Shown piece after piece: positions 52,093-60,598 of a DNA stretch of 64,000 nt. The first letter of the stretch is position 1. Every line of letters begins with the position of its first letter. Source of the DNA: Streptomyces sp. RerS4 (GTDB taxonomy: Bacteria > Actinomycetota > Actinomycetes > Streptomycetales > Streptomycetaceae); contig NZ_CP097322.1 in NCBI RefSeq assembly GCF_023515955.1, forward strand, positions 4,016,501-4,080,500, read 5' to 3'. The translations under genes and the position numbers were made by a program. Below the pieces are notes generated by a model. That model was not told the DNA's origin and searched no databases. It saw nothing but the letters and a program-made list of their open reading frames with translations.

Positions 52093-54021
52093 ATGACCCA
52101 GTCGATCACCTCCCTCCTCGTCGCCAACCGGGGCGAGATCGCCGTCCGGATCTTCCGCACGGCCCGCGCCCTCGGCCTGGCCACCGTCGCCGTCCACTCC
52201 GACCCCGACGCCGACGCCCTGCACGTCCGGGAGGCCGACGCGGCCGTCCGGCTGCCCGGGGCCGCCCCCGCCGACACCTACCTGCGCGCCGACCTGCTGA
52301 TCGAGGCGGCCCGCGCGGCCGGCGCGGACGCCGTCCACCCCGGGTACGGCTTCCTGTCCGAGAACGCCGACTTCGCCCGCCGGGTCCGGGACGCGGGCCT
52401 GACCTGGATCGGCCCGCCGCCCGAGGCGATCGAGGCCATGGCCTCCAAAACCCGGGCCAAGGACCTCGTACGGGCCGCCGGCGTGCCCCTGCTGGAGCCC
52501 GTCGACCCGGCCGCCGCCACCGCCGCCGACCTGCCCCTGCTGCTCAAGGCCGCCGCGGGCGGCGGCGGGCGCGGCATGCGGATCGTGCGCGACCTGGACT
52601 CCCTCAAGGAGTCCCTCGACGCCGCCGCCGCCGAAGCGGCCTCCGCCTTCGGGGACGGCGAGGTCTTCGCCGAGCCGTACGTCGAGCGCGGCCGGCACGT
52701 CGAGGTGCAGGTCCTCGCCGACGCCCACGGCACCGTCTGGGCGCTCGGCACCCGCGAATGCTCCCTCCAGCGCCGCCACCAGAAGGTCATCGAGGAGGCC
52801 CCCGCCCCCGGCCTGCCCGACGAGCTGCGCGAACGGCTCCACGCCGCCGCCGTGGCCGCCGCGCGGGCCGTCGCGTACCGGGGCGCGGGCACCGTCGAGT
52901 TCCTCGTCGGCGCGGACGGTCGCCCGTACTTCCTGGAGATGAACACCCGCCTCCAGGTGGAACACCCCGTCACCGAAGCCGTCTTCGACCTCGACCTCGT
53001 CGCCCTCCAACTGCGCATCGCCGAGGGCGCCGACCTCCCGCCGGAACCGCCGAGGGCCGCCGGACACGCCGTCGAGGCCCGCCTCTACGCCGAGGACCCG
53101 GGCCGGGACTGGCGTCCCCAGACAGGGACGCTGCACACCCTCGACATCCCGGGGGCCGTCCGCGTCGACACCGGCTTCACCGCCGGGGACACCGTCGGCG
53201 TCCACTACGACCCGATGCTCGCCAAGGTCATCGCCCACGCCCCGACCCGCGCCGAGGCCGTACGGATCCTCGCCCACGCCCTGTCCCGGGCCCGGATCCA
53301 CGGCCTGACCACCAACCGCGACCTCCTCGTACGCTCCCTGCGCCACCCCGACTTCGCCGCCGCCCGGCTCGACACCGGCTTTTACGAGCGCCACCTGCCG
53401 GCTCTCACCGGCGACGACCCCGACCCCGCCCTGGCGGTGCTCGCCGCCGCCCTCGCCGAAGCCGCGCCGGCGCCGTCCGGGGCCTGCCTCGCCGCCCGCC
53501 TCGGCGGCTGGCGCAACCTCCGCTCCCAGCCGCAGAGCCGCCGCTACACGGTGGACGGCGCCGAGTTCGAGGCCCGCTACGACCCGATCGAGCACCCGGG
53601 CGTGCGCGTCCTGGCCGCTCGACCGGACCTCGTCACGCTCGAAGTCGACGGCGTCCGGCGGTTGTTCCACGTGAAACACAATTCGAACACGCCGGGCGGA
53701 CGCGTCGAGATCCACGTGGACTCCGTGCTCGGATCCCACACCCTCGTGCCCGTCCCCCGGTTCCCCGATCCCCAGGACCGCACCGAACCGGGCTCCCTGC
53801 TCGCCCCCATGCCCGGCACCGTCGTCCGCCTCGCCGAGGGCCTCGCCCCCGGCGTCGCCGTCACCGCCGGGCAGCCCCTGCTCTGGCTGGAGGCCATGAA
53901 GATGGAGCACCGCATCCTCGCTCCCGCCTCCGGCACGCTCACCGCGCTCCACGCCGTCACCGGCCGACAGGTCGAGTTCGGCGCCCTGCTCGCCGTAGTC
54001 CAGGAGGAAACGCCGTCATGA
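52093..54021 (+). CDS. Acyl-CoA carboxylase, biotin carboxylase/BCCP (alpha) subunit
   Basis: A 642-residue biotin-dependent subunit. ATG at 52093; an in-frame GTG at 52081 is possible. The biotin carboxylase domain (about 5-450) has LLVANRGEIAVRIFRTARALG, AVHPGYGFLSENADFA, the ATP-binding LKAAAGGGGRGMRIV, LGTRECSLQRRHQKVIEEAPA and FLEMNTRLQVEHPVTE. A middle region (ARLGGWRNLRSQPQSRRYTVDG) links to the biotin domain, with biotinyl K603 in LWLEAMKMEHRILAP. It pairs with the preceding beta subunit. A parS-like 14-mer is embedded in the gene (53664-53677). Confidence 0.93.
   Translation: MTQSITSLLVANRGEIAVRIFRTARALGLATVAVHSDPDADALHVREADAAVRLPGAAPADTYLRADLLIEAARAAGADAVHPGYGFLSENADFARRVRDAGLTWIGPPPEAIEAMASKTRAKDLVRAAGVPLLEPVDPAAATAADLPLLLKAAAGGGGRGMRIVRDLDSLKESLDAAAAEAASAFGDGEVFAEPYVERGRHVEVQVLADAHGTVWALGTRECSLQRRHQKVIEEAPAPGLPDELRERLHAAAVAAARAVAYRGAGTVEFLVGADGRPYFLEMNTRLQVEHPVTEAVFDLDLVALQLRIAEGADLPPEPPRAAGHAVEARLYAEDPGRDWRPQTGTLHTLDIPGAVRVDTGFTAGDTVGVHYDPMLAKVIAHAPTRAEAVRILAHALSRARIHGLTTNRDLLVRSLRHPDFAAARLDTGFYERHLPALTGDDPDPALAVLAAALAEAAPAPSGACLAARLGGWRNLRSQPQSRRYTVDGAEFEARYDPIEHPGVRVLAARPDLVTLEVDGVRRLFHVKHNSNTPGGRVEIHVDSVLGSHTLVPVPRFPDPQDRTEPGSLLAPMPGTVVRLAEGLAPGVAVTAGQPLLWLEAMKMEHRILAPASGTLTALHAVTGRQVEFGALLAVVQEETPS
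53664..53677. other. parS-like ParB-binding site inside the biotin carboxylase gene
   Basis: GTTCCACGTGAAAC matches the Streptomyces parS consensus GTTTCACGTGAAAC in 13 of 14 positions; the one change is T to C. The flanking T and A also fit the 16-base form. It codes for LFHVKHN in the linker region, where protein conservation is low. parS sites gather around oriC, so this would be an outlying site. A chance match is possible. Confidence 0.5.
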
Positions 54022-55190
54022 GCCCCGCCGTGGAAACCGTCGTGGAAACCGAGGAACACCGGGCCCTGCGCGCCGCCGTCGCCGCCCTCGGGCAGCGCTA
54101 CGGTCGCGAGTACCTCGCCCGCACCGCCCGCGAGGGCCGCCACCCCGACGAGCTGTGGGCGGACGCCGCCAAGCTCGGCTACCTCGGGGTCAACCTGCCC
54201 GAGGAGTACGGCGGCGGGGGCGGCGGCATCGCCGAACTGTCCATCGTGCTGGAGGAGCTGGGCGCGGCCGGCTGCCCGCTGCTGATGATGGTGGTGTCGC
54301 CGGCCATCTGCGGCACGGTCATCGCCCGCTTCGGCACCGAGGCCCAGAAGCGGGCCTGGCTGCCCGGCCTCGCCGACGGCAGCCGCACCATGGCCTTCGG
54401 CATCACCGAACCCGACGCCGGCTCCAACTCCCACCGCATCACCACCACCGCCCGCCGGGACGGGGACGACTGGATCCTGACCGGCCGCAAGGTGTTCATC
54501 TCCGGCGTGGACATCGCCGACGCCACCCTCATCGTCGGCCGCACCGAAGACGCCCGTACCGGACGCCTGAAGCCCTGCCTGTTCATCGTCCCGCGTGACG
54601 CCCCCGGCTTCGGCCGCTCCGTCATCGACATGGAACTCCAGGCGGCGGAGAAGCAGTTCGAGCTGACCCTCGACGACGTACGCCTCCCTCCCTCCTCCCT
54701 GGTGGGCGATGAGGACGCGGGCCTCCTCCAACTCTTCGCGGGCCTCAACCCCGAACGCATCATGACCGCCGCGTTCGCCATCGGCATGGGCCGCTACGCC
54801 CTGGCCAAGGCCGTCGAGTACGCGAAGACCCGCCAGGTCTGGCGCGAGCCCATCGGCGCCCACCAGGCCATCGCCCACCCCTTGGCCCAAGCCCACATCG
54901 AACTGGAACTCGCCCGCCTGATGATGCAGAAGGCCGCCCGCCTCTACGACGCGGGAGACGACATGGCTGCCGGTGAGGCGGCGAACATGGCCAAATACGC
55001 GGCCGGCGAAGCCTGCGTCCGTGCGGTCGACCAAGCCGTCCACACCCTGGGCGGCAACGGCCTGACCCGCGAATACGGCCTCGCATCCCTGATCACCGCC
55101 GCCCGCGTCGCCCGCATCGCCCCGGTCAGCCGCGAGATGATCCTCAACTTCATCTCCCACCAAACCCTCGGCCTGCCCAAGTCCTACTAG
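54018..55190 (+). CDS. Acyl-CoA dehydrogenase
   Basis: A 390-residue FAD enzyme that makes an alpha-beta double bond in an acyl-CoA. ATG at 54018 follows AGGAGGA and overlaps the previous stop. Family motifs: LGYLGVNLPEEYGGGGGGIAELSIVLEELG, FGITEPDAGSNSHRITTTARR (signature 1), WILTGRKVFISGVDIADATLIVGRT, the helical domain ERIMTAAFAIGMGRYALAKAVEYAKTRQVWREPIGAHQAIAHPLA, and QAVHTLGGNGLTREYGL. In this operon it would feed the carboxylase, as isovaleryl-CoA or citronellyl-CoA dehydrogenases do in the Liu and Atu pathways. Confidence 0.94.
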   Translation: MSPAVETVVETEEHRALRAAVAALGQRYGREYLARTAREGRHPDELWADAAKLGYLGVNLPEEYGGGGGGIAELSIVLEELGAAGCPLLMMVVSPAICGTVIARFGTEAQKRAWLPGLADGSRTMAFGITEPDAGSNSHRITTTARRDGDDWILTGRKVFISGVDIADATLIVGRTEDARTGRLKPCLFIVPRDAPGFGRSVIDMELQAAEKQFELTLDDVRLPPSSLVGDEDAGLLQLFAGLNPERIMTAAFAIGMGRYALAKAVEYAKTRQVWREPIGAHQAIAHPLAQAHIELELARLMMQKAARLYDAGDDMAAGEAANMAKYAAGEACVRAVDQAVHTLGGNGLTREYGLASLITAARVARIAPVSREMILNFISHQTLGLPKSY

Positions 55191-55200
55191 GGCCCCAGGC

Positions 55201-55230
55201 CGGGGACGGGGACGGGGACGGGGACGGGGT
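55201..55230. repeat. GGGGAC microsatellite after the acyl-CoA dehydrogenase gene
   Basis: About four tandem GGGGAC units lie just after the dehydrogenase stop codon, in the 220-base gap before the enoyl-CoA hydratase. The same gap has a rare AT-rich patch (AACGTGATTTGTTGG near 55252-55266 and ATAAATCATG near 55309-55318), so a separate promoter for the next gene is possible. Confidence 0.55.
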
Positions 55231-55410
55231 GGGGTGCCGGCCGGGATGTAGAACGTGATTTGTTGGCGCGCGGCGCCGCTTGCACACTCTGATCCGGAGA
55301 GGGCGCCATAAATCATGCCCATCCCGGACGGCACCTCATCCTGCCCCCGCCCCCGGCCCCCCGACCCCGCCCCACAACCGCCGCCCGCCGCCGCCCCCTC
55401 CGGAGGAGAC

Positions 55411-56151
55411 ATGCCCCCACTCGTACACGCCGGCCAGGCGCACGGCATCGCCACGCTCACCCTCGACTCCCCCGCCAACCGCAACGCCCTCTCCGAGCGC
55501 CTCGTCGCCGAGCTGCGCGCCGCCCTCGCCGGCGCCGGCACGGACCCCGAGGTCCGGGCCGTCGTCCTCACGCACACGGGCGGCACCTTCTGCGCGGGCG
55601 CCGACCTCAAGTCCCCCTTCGACCCCGCCGACTTCCTCGCCCTGCTGCGCGAGATCGCCGCCCTGCCCAAGCCGGTCGTCGCCCGCGTCACCGGCCACGT
55701 ACGGGCCGGAGGCCTCGGGCTGCTCGGCGTCTGCGACATCGCCGCCGCCGGGCCGGGTTCCACGTACGCCTTCACCGAGACCCACCTCGGCCTCGCCCCG
55801 GCCGTGATCTCGATGCCGCTGCTGCCCCGCCTCGACCCGCGCGCCGCCTCCCGCTACTTCCTGACCGCCGAGGCCTTCGACGCCGCCGAAGCCGCCCGCA
55901 TCGGCCTCCTCACCCTGCACGCGGACGCCGACGTCGACACCGCCCTCGCGCCCGTCCTCGCGGGCCTGCGCAAGGCCTCGCCGCAGGCCCTCGCCGAGAC
56001 GAAGGCCCTGGTCGCGGCCCCGGTACGGGAGGCCCTGGCGCGGGACGGCGAGCGCCTGACGGGGCTGTCCGCCCGCCTCTTCGCCTCCGACGAGGCCCGC
56101 GAGGGCATCACCGCCCGCTTCGAGCGCCGGGACGCCGCATGGGTACGGTGA
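55411..56151 (+). CDS. Enoyl-CoA hydratase/isomerase-family protein
   Basis: A 246-residue crotonase-fold enzyme. ATG at 55411 has GGAGGAGA directly upstream. The fold is shown by IATLTLDSPANRNALSERLVAELRAAL, VRAVVLTHTGGTFCAGADLKSPF (oxyanion hole), KPVVARVTGHVRAGGLGLLGVCDIAAAGPGSTYAFTETHLGLAP and SRYFLTAEAFDAAEAARIGLLTLH. The second catalytic Glu position (TETHLGLAP) is present, so hydration of an enoyl-CoA is likely. It overlaps the TetR gene by 13 bases and probably belongs to the same operon. Confidence 0.9.
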   Translation: MPPLVHAGQAHGIATLTLDSPANRNALSERLVAELRAALAGAGTDPEVRAVVLTHTGGTFCAGADLKSPFDPADFLALLREIAALPKPVVARVTGHVRAGGLGLLGVCDIAAAGPGSTYAFTETHLGLAPAVISMPLLPRLDPRAASRYFLTAEAFDAAEAARIGLLTLHADADVDTALAPVLAGLRKASPQALAETKALVAAPVREALARDGERLTGLSARLFASDEAREGITARFERRDAAWVR

Positions 56152-56726
56152 CCGGCCCCAAGCAGGCCCGCAGCCGGGTCACCCGCCGCCACCTCCTGGA
56201 GGCGGCCGTCTCCTGCCTCGCCGAACACGGCTGGGCCGGCTCCACCGTCGGCGCCGTCGCCGAACGCGCCGGCGTCTCGCGCGGCGCCGCGCAACACCAC
56301 TTCCCCACCCGCGAGGCCCTGTTCACCGCCGCCGTCGAGTACGTCGCCGAGGAACGCTCCACCGCCCTGCGCGAGCTCTTCCACGCCGCCCCCGCGCCCC
56401 GCCCGGCCGTCGTGGAGGCCCTCGTCGACCTGTACACGGGCGCCCTCTTCCGGGCCGCGCTGCACCTGTGGGTCGCCGCCTCCAACGAGGAGCAGCTGCG
56501 CCCGCAGGTCACCGAACTGGAGGCGCGGGTCGGTCGCGAGACCCACCGCATCGCCGTCGAACTGCTGGGCGCCGACGAGTCCGTGCCCGGCGTACGGGAG
56601 ACCGTGCAGGGCCTCCTCGACATGGCCCGGGGCCTCGGCCTGGCCAACGTCCTCACCGACGACACGGCCCGCCGGGAGAGGGTCGTCGCCCAGTGGTCCC
56701 GGATCATCGAAGCCACCCTCGGCTGA
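56139..56726 (+). CDS. TetR-family regulator of the acyl-CoA operon
   Basis: A 195-residue repressor. ATG at 56139. The helix-turn-helix is ARSRVTRRHLLEAAVSCLAEHGWAGSTVGAVAERAGVSRGAAQHHFPTREALFTAAVEYV. The ligand domain (about 60-195) has FRAALHLWVAASNEEQLRPQV and LLDMARGLGLANVL. It is translated with the enoyl-CoA hydratase gene and ends the seven-gene run. It is therefore the likely controller of the operon, sensing an acyl-CoA intermediate. The palindrome at 47496-47517 is the best candidate site. Confidence 0.92.
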   Translation: MGTVTGPKQARSRVTRRHLLEAAVSCLAEHGWAGSTVGAVAERAGVSRGAAQHHFPTREALFTAAVEYVAEERSTALRELFHAAPAPRPAVVEALVDLYTGALFRAALHLWVAASNEEQLRPQVTELEARVGRETHRIAVELLGADESVPGVRETVQGLLDMARGLGLANVLTDDTARRERVVAQWSRIIEATLG

Positions 56727-56751
56727 TCGCGATCCCCCCGCACCCCGTCGC

Positions 56752-56784
56752 CCGCACCCCGTCCCCGGCGCGGGCGGGGTGCGG
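56752..56784. terminator. Hairpin between convergent tetR and citrate synthase genes
   Basis: CCGCACCCCG (56752-56761) pairs exactly with CGGGGTGCGG (56775-56784). It lies between the convergent stops at 56726 and 56794 and could serve both. Confidence 0.65.
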
Positions 56785-56793
56785 CGGGGGACG

Positions 56794-57900
56794 TCAGGCC
56801 GTCTCGGCCAGGTCCGCGTAACCCTCGATGTCGCGCGGGTCACGCCGGCCGGGGCCGACGTAGCGCGCCGACGGGCGCACCAGGCGGCCGGTGCGCTTCT
56901 GCTCCAGGATGTGCGCGGACCAACCGGCGGTGCGGGCGCAGCTGAACATGGAGGTGAACATGTGCGCCGGGACCTCCGCGAAATCCAGCATGATCGCGGC
57001 CCAGAACTCCACGTTCGTGGCGAGCACCCGGTCGGGGCGCCGGGCGTGCAGCTCCTCCAGCGCGGCCTTCTCCAGAGCGGCGGCCACCTCGTAGCGCGGG
57101 GCGTCGAGCTCCTTGGCGGTGCGGCGCAGGACGCGGGCGCGCGGGTCCTCGGCCCGGTAGACGCGGTGGCCGAAGCCCATGAGCCGCTCGCCCTGGTCCA
57201 GGGCCTTCTTCACGTACGCGACGGCGTCGCCGGTCCGCTCGATCTCCTCGATCATGCCGAGGACGCGCGAGGGGGCGCCGCCGTGCAGCGGGCCGGACAT
57301 GGCGCCCACCGCGCCCGACAGGGCGGCGGCCACGTCGGCGCCGGTGGAGGCGATGACGCGGGCGGTGAAGGTGGAGGCGTTCATGCCGTGCTCGGCGGCG
57401 GAGGTCCAGTAGGCGTCGACGGCCTTGACGTGCCGGGGGTCCGGCTCGCCCCGCCAGCGGATCATGAACCGCTCGACCACGGACTCGGCCTTGTCGATCT
57501 CGCGCTGCGGCACCATCGGCAGGCCCTGGCCGCGGGCGGACTGGGCGACGTAGGACAGGGCCATGACGGCGGCCCGCGCGAGGTTGTCGCGGGCGGTGGC
57601 CTCGTCGATGTCGAGGAGCGGTTTCAGGCCCCAGACGGGGGCGAGCATGGCGAGCGCGGACTGCACGTCGACGCGGATGTCCCCGGAGTGCACCGGGATC
57701 GGGAAGGGTTCGGCGGCCGGCAGGCCGGGGTTGAACGCACCGTCGACCAGCAGGCCCCACACGTTCCCGAAGGAGACGTGGCCGACCAGGTCTTCGATGT
57801 CCACCCCCCGATAGCGGAGCGATCCGCCTTCCTTGTCGGGCTCGGCGATCTCCGTCTCGAACGCGACGACCCCTTCGAGCCCGGGTACGAAATCGGACAT
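56794..57900 (-). CDS. Citrate synthase 2
   Basis: A 368-residue citrate synthase-family enzyme, condensing oxaloacetate and acetyl-CoA, or a close relative such as methylcitrate synthase. ATG at 57900. Active-site segments: VDAYWTSAAEHGMNASTFTARVIASTG (His), GAMSGPLHGGAPSRVLGMIEEI, GFGHRVYRAEDPRARVL (His), and NVEFWAAIMLDFAEVPAHMFTSMFSCARTAGWSAHILEQ (Asp/Arg region). Length is typical of the short bacterial type. It is a single gene, divergent from pdxH. Confidence 0.92.
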   Translation of the reverse strand: MSDFVPGLEGVVAFETEIAEPDKEGGSLRYRGVDIEDLVGHVSFGNVWGLLVDGAFNPGLPAAEPFPIPVHSGDIRVDVQSALAMLAPVWGLKPLLDIDEATARDNLARAAVMALSYVAQSARGQGLPMVPQREIDKAESVVERFMIRWRGEPDPRHVKAVDAYWTSAAEHGMNASTFTARVIASTGADVAAALSGAVGAMSGPLHGGAPSRVLGMIEEIERTGDAVAYVKKALDQGERLMGFGHRVYRAEDPRARVLRRTAKELDAPRYEVAAALEKAALEELHARRPDRVLATNVEFWAAIMLDFAEVPAHMFTSMFSCARTAGWSAHILEQKRTGRLVRPSARYVGPGRRDPRDIEGYADLAETA

Positions 57901-58108
57901 CAGGCGGCTCCTCAGATAGTGCGAACACGCGCGGCTCCCGGCGTGATTCGCGGTCCGGCGCGGTCATCCCCGTTGATGCCCGGCACGGCCGATGGTCACC
58001 CCCGCAGGGCCCCTCGGACCGGCCCCCAGATTTTGTCCGTTCCGCCCGAGCTTCGGAAGCGTGACATACGGCACACCCGCGGTCGGCGTCCTGGGGCAGG
58101 ATGGCGAC

Positions 58109-58762
58109 GTGACCCATCAGGACCTTGACCCCGCCGTCATGCGCAGGCAGTACCGCTCCGAGATCGTCCGTGAGGAGAGCCTCGCCGACGACCCGATGAC
58201 GCAGTTCGCCCGCTGGTTCCAGCAGGCCGCCGCCGCGCACGTCTTCGAAGCCAACGCGATGATCGTCTCGACCGCCGACGCCTCCGGCCGCCCCAGCTCG
58301 CGCACGGTGCTGCTGAAGCAGTTCGACGACCGGGGCTTCGTCTTCTACACGAACTACGGCTCCCGCAAGGTCCGGGAGATCGACGAGAACCCGTACGTCT
58401 CGCTGCTGTTCCCCTGGCACCCCATCGCCCGCCAGGTCGTCGTCACGGGCACCGCCGCCCGGATCGGCCGCGACGAGACCGTCGCCTACTTCCGCTCCCG
58501 ACCGCACGGCTCGCAGCTGGGCGCGTGGGCCAGCGAGCAGTCCACGGTGATCGGCTCGCGCGACGAGCTCGACCGCCGCTACGCCGAGCTCGCGGCCCGC
58601 TACCCGGAGGGCGAGCAGGTGCCGGCGCCGCCGGAGTGGGGCGGGGTGCGGGTGGTGCCCGACGCGGTGGAGTTCTGGCAGGGTCACGAGAACCGCCTGC
58701 ACGACCGGCTGCGCTACGTCCAGGACGGGGAGAAGTGGCGCGTGGAGCGCCTGTGCCCCTAG
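58109..58762 (+). CDS. pdxH: Pyridoxamine 5'-phosphate oxidase
   Basis: A 217-residue FMN enzyme that oxidises pyridoxamine or pyridoxine 5'-phosphate to PLP. GTG at 58109. Motifs: MRRQYRSEIVREESLADDPMTQFARWFQQA, AMIVSTADASGRPSSRTVLLKQFDDRGFVFYTNYGSRK (FMN/substrate), YVSLLFPWHPIARQVVVTG, RSRPHGSQLGAWASEQS and the signature VEFWQGHENRLHDRLRY. The TAG stop lies in a CTAG that opens a solo repeat end. Confidence 0.95.
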   Translation: MTHQDLDPAVMRRQYRSEIVREESLADDPMTQFARWFQQAAAAHVFEANAMIVSTADASGRPSSRTVLLKQFDDRGFVFYTNYGSRKVREIDENPYVSLLFPWHPIARQVVVTGTAARIGRDETVAYFRSRPHGSQLGAWASEQSTVIGSRDELDRRYAELAARYPEGEQVPAPPEWGGVRVVPDAVEFWQGHENRLHDRLRYVQDGEKWRVERLCP

Positions 58763-58788
58763 GCCGTGTCTTGTGGATCATGCCGGGC
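58759..58788. repeat. Solo repeat end at the pdxH stop codon
   Basis: CTAG, GCC, then GTGTCTTGTGGATCATGCC and GGGC. The 23 bases at 58766-58788 match one arm of the hairpin at 430-499 with a single difference. Downstream, GGTGCCGCGCCTCGCCGCGTTG (split here by position: 58799-58820) resembles the inner part of copies A and B. The opposite arm is missing, so the element is decayed. The CTAG gives the stop of pdxH. Confidence 0.7.
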
Positions 58789-59218
58789 TTCCGACGCCCG
58801 GTGCCGCGCCTCGCCGCGTTGTGGCGGGGCGGAGCCCGAACGCAGACGACCCGCGGGCTCGGGTTCCTCTCCTGCAGTGAGAGGAGCCGGCCGGACGTGC
58901 CGGCGAGCCCGCGGGTCGGGTGACTGCTTGGGATTGGCGCCGGGCGATTCCGCCCTGGCACCGCACTGGGTGCGTTGCTGACGACGGGCCCTTAGCCCGC
59001 AGCCACCTCACGCGTCCGGTTTCCGTACATTTCGGGAACCACCTCCCTTCTCGTGTACGGCAGAGCCTAGGCACGCCCCCCGGTGGCCACAACTGTTTTA
59101 TTTCGGCGGCCGACCGGATTTCGGGTGCCCAATCCGAGGAAAGCGGGTGTGGCCTGCGTCACGTTCGAGTTCAATGATCTGACGTGCCGCACACGCGAAC
59201 ACCTGCAGGGGGTGCCAG
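58763..59218. other. Intergenic region between pdxH and the PAS/GAF gene
   Basis: 456 bases with no convincing gene. It holds the decayed repeat (to about 58830) and a small inverted repeat, CCTCTC and GAGAGG, flanking CTGCAGT near 58867-58885. It also has AT-rich patches at 59090-59105 (ACTGTTTTATTTC) and 59145-59180 that probably include the promoter of the next gene. Confidence 0.5.
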
Positions 59219-60552
59219 GTGAGTGCTTCCGGACGTGGTGAGACCACCGACGATCTGCTCGCAGCGCTGCTGGACGGGATGGACGCCGCCCTGTGCGCGT
59301 TCGATGCCGACGGGGTGATCACCCACTGGAACCGCGAGGCCGAGCGGATACTCGGCTGGACCGCCGCCGAGGCCGTCGGCCGGCGGGGCTTCGCCGGCTG
59401 GGCGGTGCGCGCCGCCGACGCCGACGACGTCGAGGAGCGGCTGATGTCCGCGCAGCACGCCCCGGGCCGACAGGTCCACGAGTTCGCCCTGCTGACCAAG
59501 GACGGCGGCCGGGTCCTCGTACGCACCCAGTCCGCCGGGGTGCCGGGCGCGGACGGGAAACCGGCCGGCGTGTACTGCGCGTTCAGCGAGGTCCACGCGC
59601 AGATCGACCTCGAACGTTCCATCGCGCTCAGCGAGGCGCTGATGGACGACGCCTCCTGGGGCGTCGTCCTCGTCGACGTCGACCTGCGCCCGGCCGTCGT
59701 CAACATCCACGCCGCCCGCGCCTTCGGAGCCGGCCGCGCCGCCCTGCTCGGCAGGCCCCTCGGGGACCTGCTGGAGCAGGGCGTCGAGGAACTGGAGGGC
59801 GCCCTGCAACACGTGCTCGCCGAGGGCGCGCCGCCGGGGCCGCTGGAGCTGTGGGTGTCGGTGCGCACCCCGGAGGGGGTCCGGCGGCGCTGCTGGCGGT
59901 CGGGGTTCCTGCGGCTGGCCTCCCCGCTCGCGGAGGAGCCGGTGCCGCTCGGCGTCGGCTGGCTGTTCCAGGACGTCACCGAGGCCCGGCAGGCCGAGCT
60001 GGGCACCGGGCAGCTGCGCTTCCGCGCCAACCAGCTCCACCGCGCCGGCCGGGCCGCCGCCGACTGCGAGGACCCGGCCGAGGCGGCCGCCGTCCGCCTG
60101 GACTACGCGCTCGCGGCCTTCGCGGACCACGCGCTGGTCGACGTACTCGAACGGGGCCCCGGCCGCCGCCTCGTCCGCTCGACGATCGCCCCGTCCGGGC
60201 TGGCGCTGCTGCTGCCGGGCCCCGGCGCGATCCCGGTCCGCTACGAGGCCGCGCACCCGGCGTTCCAGGCCCTCGACCGGATGGGCCCGGTCCGCGCCAG
60301 CGCCCCGCGGCCCCGGGCGGTGAGGCGGCCGAGGCCTGGGCCCGCGCCCGCCGCTGGCCGCCGGGCGCCACGCACGCCCTGTGCACGGTGCTGCGCAGCC
60401 GCGGCCGGAGCCTGGGCACGCTGACGTTCCTGCGCGGCTCGTCGCGGCCGGCCTTCGAGCGCGCGGACGCGTTATACGCGGAGGAGGTCGCCGCCCGGGT
60501 GGCCGCCGACCTGGACCTGGCGACGTTGGACCTGACCACGCGCCCGGCATGA
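59219..60552 (+). CDS. PAS/GAF sensory protein, frameshifted near 60311, with a TTA codon
   Basis: GTG at 59219 follows CAGGGGG. A PAS domain (about 10-120) reads LLDGMDAALCAFDADGVITHWNREAERILGWTAAEAVGRRGFAGW. A second PAS-like region (about 140-260) and a GAF-like region follow (RFRANQLHRAGRAAADCEDPAEAAAVRLDYALAAFADHALVDVL). The frame breaks at CCCC 60311-60314. With one more C it reads on as GGEAAEAWARARRWPPGATH and ends RADALYAEEVAARVAADLDL, stopping at 60552. Without it, translation ends at 60424. No kinase or SpoIIE phosphatase domain is attached. TTA at 60472-60474 is in the restored frame. Confidence 0.8.
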
Positions 60553-60598
60553 GCACGCTCGGGCAGGCCGGCCGCGTCGCCGCCCGGCCGCGTCGCCG

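Noticed and set aside
51754..53952. 732-codon minus-strand frame opposite the carboxylase subunits
   Set aside because: It is antisense to two well-conserved enzymes and has shadow composition.
55191..55410. Remnant of an acyl-CoA ligase gene between the dehydrogenase and the hydratase
   Set aside because: I recall a ligase gene at this place in S. coelicolor, but the 220 bases show no AMP-binding motif in any frame, so no pseudogene was called.
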